From CAYRGQ01 sp964444885 (lineage in GTDB: Bacteria; Bacteroidota; Bacteroidia; Sphingobacteriales; Sphingobacteriaceae): 28,192 nt of DNA. Position numbers and translations under genes: made by a program. Shown here in pieces: positions 23,548 through 28,192 of the stretch. Location of the stretch: NCBI GenBank assembly GCA_964444885.1, contig CAYUIZ010000028.1, forward strand, positions 1-28,192, in the 5' to 3' direction. The notes under the pieces are model-generated. The model did not search any database and was not told the origin of the DNA. It worked only from the letters and a program-made list of their open reading frames with translations. How positions within the stretch are numbered: the first letter of the stretch is position 1; every line of letters starts with the position of its first letter.

Positions 23548-25656
23548 ATGGCAATAATGAATTTTTTGCGCAACCGGGCCGGTGTCATCATCGTGGCTGT
23601 TATCGGTTTTGCAATTTTTGCGTTTTTATTGGGTGATGTGCTCACCTACGGAACGCCATTTTGGGCGCGCCAGCAAAACCAAGTGGGCAGCATTAACGGC
23701 AACGCGATCGAGTACGGCGAGTTTAGGACGCATATGGACCAGACTACCGAGATGTACCGCCAGCAAATGGGCGGCGCGCTTAATCCGGCGATGGAGTCAT
23801 GGATCAGCGAGCAGGTGTGGTCGCAATTTATCAGCCGTGAGCTCTTGAACACTGAAATCGAAAAAATCGGTCTTGGCGTCGGTACATCCGAACTCAATGA
23901 CTTGGTATCGGGTGAAAACCCGTCCATGCAGATGTTGCAGTATTTCGGAAACCCCCAAACGGGCGAACTAGACCGCGCATACCTCAACGAATTTGCAGCC
24001 CAAGCGAAGGCGCAGCCCCGCAGCAGCGAAATGCGCATGCAGTGGGAAATGATTCTGGATAATATCGTGGAGGAGAAGCTGAACCAGAAATTCAATGCCC
24101 TGGTCAGCAACAGCGTGTATGTAACATCCCTCGAAGCACTCGAAGATTTTAACCAGCGCAATAAGCTGGCGAATTTTGACTACGTATTGCTCGATTATGA
24201 CGACGTGGCCGATAGCGATATAACCGTAGCGGACAGCGACTACCGCGATTATTACAACGAAAACAAGGCGCTGTTTGTCAACAGGCAGGAAACCCGCAGC
24301 TTGGAGTACGTGCTATTTGACGCAAGCCCTGTGGCGCGTGATACCGCCTTGGCGCGGGAGCGTGCTGCCGAATTGGCCCAGCAGCTCAGCGAATCCACAA
24401 CGGATTCCCTGTTTGCCGCCGTTAATTCAGACACCAAATACCCCTTCATTTACCGCAAGCGGGGCGAGCTCGGTCCAGTGCTGGATTCCCTAATCTTCAA
24501 CGCGCCCGTAGGTGCGACCGTAGGGCCCGTCCTGACCGGCAGTGCATTCGAAATGGCGAAGATTATTGACGCCCGCCAGAGCCCCGACTCCGTGAAGGCA
24601 AGCCATATATTGCTCAACCCGACCCTTGAGGGCGGCATGGTGCAAGCACAAGCCAAAGCGGACTCGATCAAGCAACTCATCCAGCAGGGCGAGAGCCTAG
24701 TCGGCTTGGCTATCCAGTTCAGCACGGACGAAGGCAGCAAGTTTAACGGAGGCGAGCTGGGCACATTCGCCCGTGGTATGATGGTTCCCGAGTTTGAGAA
24801 TGCCGCGTTTGACGGCAAGCCGGGCGACGTTGTCGTTGTCCAGTCCCGTTTTGGCATCCACATCATCAAGATTGAACAGCAGATCGGTTCTTCGCGGGTG
24901 GTGAAGGCTGCCATTGTCGACAAGCACGTCGTCACGGGCAAGGAAACCGCAGACCTCGCGTATAACCAAGCTACGCAATTCTTTAGCCAAGTAAACAGCA
25001 ACAACTTCGCCGAGGTCGCTACGCAGCAGGAGCTGGTCGTGCGGCAAGCGGAGCACGTGTCGGCTATGGAGCGTTCGCTCAATGGCGTTACCGCGCCGCG
25101 CGATTTGTTCCGTTGGGCATTTGACGCCGGCACTGGCGACCTGTCTGACCAGATCTACGAGGGCGAAAACACCTATATCGTGGCTCGGTTAACTTCTGTG
25201 CGTCGTGAAGGACAATTGCCATTGGAAGAAGTTAAATCAGATATCGAAGAGCCGGTTCGCAACCGGGTGAAGGCACGCCTGCTGACCGCTCAGGTAAACG
25301 AAGCGGCTAACGGCGCGACGAGCCTGGAACAAATAGCGGGCAAGCTCGGCAAAGCGGCGGTGGGTACCGAGAACATCGTTTTTGCTAATCCGATTATCCC
25401 TGGCGTAGCGCAGGAAAGCGCCGTGGTAGGTACGGTATTCGGCCTGCAGCCGCAGAAGCCTTCGGGTCCCATCGTGGGCAACCAGGGCGTGTACGTGGTG
25501 CAAGTGTCCGGCTTCGTCAATCCGACAGCTCCGGAAGACCTAACGGCGCAACGGCAGCAAATGCAGCAGGGTATGTCCCAGCGTATTTTCTCCAGCGTGT
25601 TCCAAGCGTTGCAGGACAATGCGAAGATCACCGACAACCGTGCCCGGTTCTTTTAG
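23548..25656 (+). CDS. Membrane-anchored peptidyl-prolyl isomerase / foldase, PpiD-SurA type
   Basis: Predicted 702 residues. A single N-terminal membrane helix (about 12-31, GVIIVAVIGFAIFAFLLGDVL) anchors the protein facing the periplasm. A SurA-N-like chaperone region follows (about 35-230). One parvulin (PpiC-type) domain covers about 350-446: VKASHILLNP, FSTDEGSKFNGGELGTFARGMMVPEFENAAF, and FGIHIIKIEQ. This domain is complete. The C-terminal part (about 450-702) has a second parvulin-like character but no clear catalytic motif. The protein assists folding of outer-membrane and secreted proteins, which fits its place beside lptC and an outer-membrane protein gene. Its length is near that of other Bacteroidota PpiD-like proteins. 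Confidence 0.92.
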   Translation: MAIMNFLRNRAGVIIVAVIGFAIFAFLLGDVLTYGTPFWARQQNQVGSINGNAIEYGEFRTHMDQTTEMYRQQMGGALNPAMESWISEQVWSQFISRELLNTEIEKIGLGVGTSELNDLVSGENPSMQMLQYFGNPQTGELDRAYLNEFAAQAKAQPRSSEMRMQWEMILDNIVEEKLNQKFNALVSNSVYVTSLEALEDFNQRNKLANFDYVLLDYDDVADSDITVADSDYRDYYNENKALFVNRQETRSLEYVLFDASPVARDTALARERAAELAQQLSESTTDSLFAAVNSDTKYPFIYRKRGELGPVLDSLIFNAPVGATVGPVLTGSAFEMAKIIDARQSPDSVKASHILLNPTLEGGMVQAQAKADSIKQLIQQGESLVGLAIQFSTDEGSKFNGGELGTFARGMMVPEFENAAFDGKPGDVVVVQSRFGIHIIKIEQQIGSSRVVKAAIVDKHVVTGKETADLAYNQATQFFSQVNSNNFAEVATQQELVVRQAEHVSAMERSLNGVTAPRDLFRWAFDAGTGDLSDQIYEGENTYIVARLTSVRREGQLPLEEVKSDIEEPVRNRVKARLLTAQVNEAANGATSLEQIAGKLGKAAVGTENIVFANPIIPGVAQESAVVGTVFGLQPQKPSGPIVGNQGVYVVQVSGFVNPTAPEDLTAQRQQMQQGMSQRIFSSVFQALQDNAKITDNRARFF

Positions 25657-25668
25657 GATTTAATTACG

Positions 25669-25676
25669 TAACTTTG
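25669..25676 (+). promoter_or_regulatory. -7 box upstream of the DUF2480 gene
   Basis: TAACTTTG is a perfect TAnnTTTG match, 13 bases after the preceding stop codon. If used, transcription would start within the hairpin that follows, so promoter and terminator-like element overlap. Confidence 0.45.
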
Positions 25677-25677
25677 T

Positions 25678-25711
25678 ATCCGGGAGGGCTTCAGCCTTTC
25701 CGGATTTTTTT
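25678..25711 (+). terminator. Intrinsic terminator-like hairpin between ppiD-type and DUF2480 genes
   Basis: ATCCGGGAGGGC (25678-25689) pairs with GCCTTTCCGGAT (25694-25705): a 12-bp stem with two G-U pairs and a TTCA loop, followed by T up to 25711. It can terminate the upstream gene, but it also lies between the -7 box at 25669 and the ATG at 25716. Confidence 0.75.
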
Positions 25712-25715
25712 ATTT

Positions 25716-26231
25716 ATGGAAATACAGGAAAAAATAGTCAATAAGGTAGCGGCGAGCGGGTTGGTAACGGTGGATCTGGCTGACTACGCGCCCCAAGGCG
25801 AACGGCTTGTCTATGACATCAAGGACAACCTTTTCCACGGCCTGATTCTGAAGGAAAAAGATTTTCGGGAGTTTGTGAAGAGCCACGACTGGAGCCAGTA
25901 CGAAGGAAAGTACGTGGCAATTACCTGCACGGCGGATGCCATTGTCCCCACTTGGGCCTATATGTTGCTGGCCAACCGCCTGCAGCCCTACGCCCGCGAA
26001 GTGGTCTTTGGCGATGAACAAGCGCTGGAAACCCTCTTATTCGAACGTGCGCTCGAGCAGATCGATTATACGCGGTTTCACGATCAACGCGTCGTGGTGA
26101 AAGGTTGCGGTGATATGCCCATCCCGGAGTCGGCGTTTGTGAAGTTTACCGCTAAACTTAGCGAGCGTGCCAAGAGCATTATGTACGGAGAGCCCTGCTC
26201 GACCGTGCCGGTCTTTAAACGAAAGGCATAA
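25716..26231 (+). CDS. DUF2480 family protein
   Basis: Predicted 171 residues from the ATG at 25716, just after the hairpin; the in-frame ATG at 25674 lies upstream of it. It is a soluble protein with the family layout: KVAASGLVTVDLADYAP, DIKDNLFHGLILKEKDFREFVKSHDWSQYEGKYVAITC, IVPTWAYMLLANRLQPYA, and VVVKGCGDMPIPESAFVKFTAKLSERAKSIMYGEPCSTVPVFKR. Conserved cysteines occur near the C-terminus (KGCGDMPIP and GEPCSTVP). The family is found almost only in Bacteroidota and its function is not known. I have a loose memory of it lying near Fe-S assembly genes in some genomes, but none are visible here. Confidence 0.88.
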   Translation: MEIQEKIVNKVAASGLVTVDLADYAPQGERLVYDIKDNLFHGLILKEKDFREFVKSHDWSQYEGKYVAITCTADAIVPTWAYMLLANRLQPYAREVVFGDEQALETLLFERALEQIDYTRFHDQRVVVKGCGDMPIPESAFVKFTAKLSERAKSIMYGEPCSTVPVFKRKA

Positions 26232-26284
26232 CAAAAACGGCATCTTATTTGCAATTGTAAGGGTGTAACGTATGGCAAATTAAG

Positions 26285-27103
26285 ATGACAAAGACGAAAA
26301 GATTGGGCAGATACCGGTTGGAATATATGATGGCGCTTTGCGCAGGTTTCCTGACGCTGGCGTTGTTGCCCGTGTCTGCGCAGCAATTGCCTTATCTCAA
26401 AGAGCCGTCGTTCCAGGCCGGCGAGGAGCTCACCTACCGGTTGCGATACGGCTTTATTTCGGCGGCTACCGGCACGCTGAAAGTGGAAGACTCCCGGATT
26501 AAATTCAGCAGTCCGCATTCGTTCCATCTGTCGGCACGTGGGCGTACGTCCTCTGCCTTCAGTGTATTTTACACGGTCGACAATCTATACAATTCATACA
26601 TCGATTCGGAGACTTTCCTGCCTCACTATTATACCGAGCAAATCCGCGAAGGAAGTTATCGCCGCGAAGATATCGTGCGCTTTGATCACCGAAACCGCAC
26701 GGTGAGGGGGGAGAAGGGTACGTTTAAGACGCCCTCGGCGCAGACCTTCGATTTGCTGTCGGCTTATTATTTCGCCCGCAACCTAGATTTGTCGGGCGTC
26801 AAAGAGGGACAGTCCTTTACATTGACGTATTTCCTGAATGACGAAATTGCAACGCTGGGTATCAAATATGTTGGGATAGAAACAATCCAAACCTCGCTTG
26901 GCAAGTTGGAATGCTTGAAATTCAGTCCGGAAATCAAGCCTGGACGGATTTTCCGAAAAGACAGTGCACTGTATCTTTGGGTAACCAATGACGGCAACCG
27001 TATCCCGGTCAGGGCACAAGTGGAGATACTCGTGGGTACCGTCACCTTGGAATTGTCTGGAGCTAAAGGTTTGAAGCACCCGTTAGGGCAAAAAATTAAT
27101 TAA
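26285..27103 (+). CDS. DUF3108 domain protein, exported
   Basis: Predicted 272 residues from 26285. A hydrophobic signal segment (MMALCAGFLTLALLPVSAQ) ends near residue 33; starting at the in-frame ATGs at 26327 or 26330 would give a more ordinary signal peptide, so the start is uncertain. The DUF3108 pattern is clear: FQAGEELTYRLRYGFISAATGTLKVED, DNLYNSYIDSETFLPHYYTEQIREGSYRREDIVRFDH, TFDLLSAYYFARNLDLSG and LECLKFSPEIKPGRIFRKDSALYLWVTNDGNRIPVRAQVEI. It is a beta-rich periplasmic or outer-membrane protein of unknown role. The next gene follows after 15 bases, so the pair is probably co-transcribed. Confidence 0.87.
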   Translation: MTKTKRLGRYRLEYMMALCAGFLTLALLPVSAQQLPYLKEPSFQAGEELTYRLRYGFISAATGTLKVEDSRIKFSSPHSFHLSARGRTSSAFSVFYTVDNLYNSYIDSETFLPHYYTEQIREGSYRREDIVRFDHRNRTVRGEKGTFKTPSAQTFDLLSAYYFARNLDLSGVKEGQSFTLTYFLNDEIATLGIKYVGIETIQTSLGKLECLKFSPEIKPGRIFRKDSALYLWVTNDGNRIPVRAQVEILVGTVTLELSGAKGLKHPLGQKIN

Positions 27104-27118
27104 AACTACGCATATACC

Positions 27119-27703
27119 GTGTCAGTAAAGATAGAAGTGGGCAACGTGTTGGTCAGCGATGAGCTGATTCGGGAAGAATTCGTGTGTAATCTCGGCAAAT
27201 GCAAGGGGGCCTGCTGCATTGAAGGCGACTCGGGTGCGCCCTTGGCGCATGACGAGCTGGAAATCCTACGGGAGATTTATCCCAAAGTGAAGCCCTACAT
27301 GACCGAAAAAGGTATCGAGGCCGTCGAACAATGGGGTACCCATGTCGTCGATGTGGACGGTGACTTAACGACCACCTGCGTGGGGGGCGACAAGGAATGC
27401 GCGTACGTGACCTGGGAAAACGGCATCACGAAATGCGCGATTGAGAAAGCGTACGAAAACGGTGATGTCGCCTGGAAGAAGCCTATTTCCTGCCATTTGT
27501 ATCCGATCCGAACCACCGCATATCCCGACTTTGACGTGTTGCACTACGATCGCTGGCATATTTGCCGCGATGCATGCTCATTCGGCCGCGAACTGAAAGT
27601 GCCGGTGTACCGTTTCCTAAAAGACGCCCTCATCCGCAAATACGGCGCCACGTGGTACCACGAGCTCGAACAGGCCGTGGAGGCACTGGAGGGAAGGGAA
27701 TAA
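27119..27703 (+). CDS. DUF3109 cysteine-rich protein
   Basis: Predicted 194 residues with a GTG start, 15 bases after the preceding stop. Ten cysteines fall at 23, 28, 32, 33, 87, 94, 106, 125, 149 and 153. The first cluster, FVCNLGKCKGACCIEGDSGAPL, is the hallmark of DUF3109 and recalls the cysteine-cluster (YkgJ-like) proteins, which may bind a metal or Fe-S centre. Further signatures are CAYVTWENGITKCAIEKA, SCHLYPIR and RWHICRDACSFG. It is cytosolic by prediction (no signal peptide). Metal binding is inferred from the cysteines; no reaction is known. It is the last gene before the repeat-rich right end. Confidence 0.9.
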   Translation: MSVKIEVGNVLVSDELIREEFVCNLGKCKGACCIEGDSGAPLAHDELEILREIYPKVKPYMTEKGIEAVEQWGTHVVDVDGDLTTTCVGGDKECAYVTWENGITKCAIEKAYENGDVAWKKPISCHLYPIRTTAYPDFDVLHYDRWHICRDACSFGRELKVPVYRFLKDALIRKYGATWYHELEQAVEALEGRE

Positions 27704-27740
27704 TTCGTGGATGCCAGCGTTGTGCTGTTGTATGCCTTTC

Positions 27741-27845
27741 CCTTTCGCAAGTTTAGCCCTTTACCTTTCCCATCTTTCTCCACCTTTCGCAAGTTTAGCC
27801 CACCTTTCGCAAGTGTAGCACCCACCTTTCGCAAGTTTAACGTAG
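27741..27845 (+). repeat. Tandem array of about five 20-22 bp units
   Basis: The core CCTTTCGCAAGTTTAGCC recurs with a 20-base period: 27741-27759, a decayed copy about 27761-27780, 27781-27800, 27801-27822 (GTGTAGCACC ending) and 27823-27845 (TTTAACGTAG ending). The period is not a multiple of three and no reading frame uses it. It starts about 37 bases after the DUF3109 stop codon. Confidence 0.85.
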
Positions 27846-27847
27846 TG

Positions 27848-27936
27848 TAACTTGTGAATTTAGTTAAAGCAAGTTTTCAACTTGCCTTGAACGTTGTTAA
27901 GTTGAGCAAACTTAGCTTACTTTGGCTCACAAGTTA
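27848..27936. other. Nested inverted repeats able to form a three-way junction
   Basis: Outer arms TAACTTGTGA (27848-27857) and TCACAAGTTA (27927-27936) are perfect complements. Inside are two hairpins: GCAAGTT (27869-27875) with AACTTGC (27879-27885), and TAAGTT (27898-27903) with AACTTA (27909-27914). The three joining stretches are 11, 12 and 12 bases, an unusually even layout. A further palindrome, CCCGAT-AA-ATCGGG, follows at 27938-27951. All arms share the CAAGTT core of the neighbouring tandem repeat. Confidence 0.55.
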
Positions 27937-27982
27937 TCCCGATAAATCGGGGCTAAACTTGCGAGAGTTGGGGCGATCGACG

Positions 27983-28030
27983 CGAAAATTAGAATTTTCG
28001 TGAAGCTCGAACAGGACGGAACCTTCACGA
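27983..28030. repeat. Two overlapping inverted repeats
   Basis: CGAAAATT (27983-27990) pairs with AATTTTCG (27993-28000). TCGTGAAG (27998-28005) pairs with CTTCACGA (28023-28030). They share three bases, so the two stems are partly exclusive. The remaining stretch 28031-28167 shows no further structure or gene that I can support. Confidence 0.5.
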
Positions 28031-28192
28031 TCGAAACACCACGTAGACTATGGTCGCTTACCGGGGATTAGCGGTACATTCGAAGGGAACTGTTGAGCCC
28101 AATATTGCATAATATTTAATGGATGCTTAGCATTTTTTGATCGAACTTGTACCTTATCGATTACTTCCCCACCTTTCGCAAGTTTAACGTAG

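Larger units (their letters stand above)
27821..28192. repeat. 25-bp perfect direct repeat flanking a 322-bp segment, with an inverted copy inside
   Basis: The same 25 bases, beginning CCCACCTTTCGCAAG and ending TTTAACGTAG, occur at 27821-27845 and at 28168-28192, the last base of the window. An inverted, nearly exact copy of the core (GGCTAAACTTGCGAGAG) lies at 27951-27967. The segment between has no convincing gene. It could be a small non-coding mobile or amplifying repeat, or a larger array cut by the window edge. Confidence 0.7.

Noticed and set aside
24450..25133. Antisense frame of 227 codons inside the PpiD-type gene
   Set aside because: Low-complexity serine/threonine-rich translation, typical of an antisense shadow.
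28000..28071. Gene fragment with a protein-like short frame (VKLEQDGTFTIETPRR...)
   Set aside because: Only 23 codons, lying on two inverted repeats, with no start signal and no recognisable family.
27741..28192. CRISPR array
   Set aside because: The units abut with a 20-22 base period and no unique spacers, and no cas gene is nearby.

Overview
The window looks like a chromosomal segment from a Bacteroidota bacterium, most likely of the Sphingobacteriia (Sphingobacteriaceae-like; the genus cannot be fixed from sequence alone). Reasons: a SusC/SusD pair, a triple-Y/propeller regulator, families largely confined to this phylum (DUF6427, DUF2480, DUF3109, the lipoprotein form of LptC), few strong Shine-Dalgarno sites, and many upstream boxes fitting the Bacteroidota -7 consensus TAnnTTTG. 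Base composition looks even along most of the window. The last ~490 bases are more AT-rich and full of repeats. I saw no tRNA or rRNA gene, CRISPR array, intact insertion sequence or phage gene.

Layout. (1) 157-579: small PH-domain membrane protein, convergent with (2) a polysaccharide utilisation locus at 596-11315. This has a divergently transcribed membrane-spanning sensor/regulator (complement 596-3448), then SusC, SusD, two PKD-containing surface lipoproteins and a lipid-anchored GH16 glucanase as one tight operon, closed by a strong intrinsic terminator at 11339-11374. It probably binds, cuts and imports a beta-1,3-glucan (laminarin-like) or mixed-linkage glucan. (3) 11454-12185: DUF1801 and small GNAT genes as a pair. 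(4) complement 12246-14286: long-chain polyprenyl diphosphate synthase followed by a TerC-family membrane protein. (5) 14467-18431: secreted coiled-coil protein, tandem universal stress protein, ABC exporter half-transporter and a YtxH protein. (6) 18615-20509: zinc-ribbon-like conserved protein, the decayed 5' end of a metallophosphoesterase gene, and a DUF6427 membrane protein. (7) 20687-25656: purQ with a structured leader, an outer-membrane protein, LptC and a PpiD/SurA-type foldase, a set that suits envelope biogenesis. (8) 25716-27703: DUF2480, DUF3108 and DUF3109 proteins. (9) 27704-28192: no gene; a 20-base tandem repeat array, a 25-base direct repeat, and nested inverted repeats that could fold as a three-way junction.

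The most interesting non-gene signals are the structured purQ leader, the repeat and inverted-repeat region at the right end, a recurring arrangement in which a -7 box is followed at once by a short stem-loop near the expected transcription start, and an inverted repeat overlapping the susC promoter. All are read by eye and none has been tested computationally.
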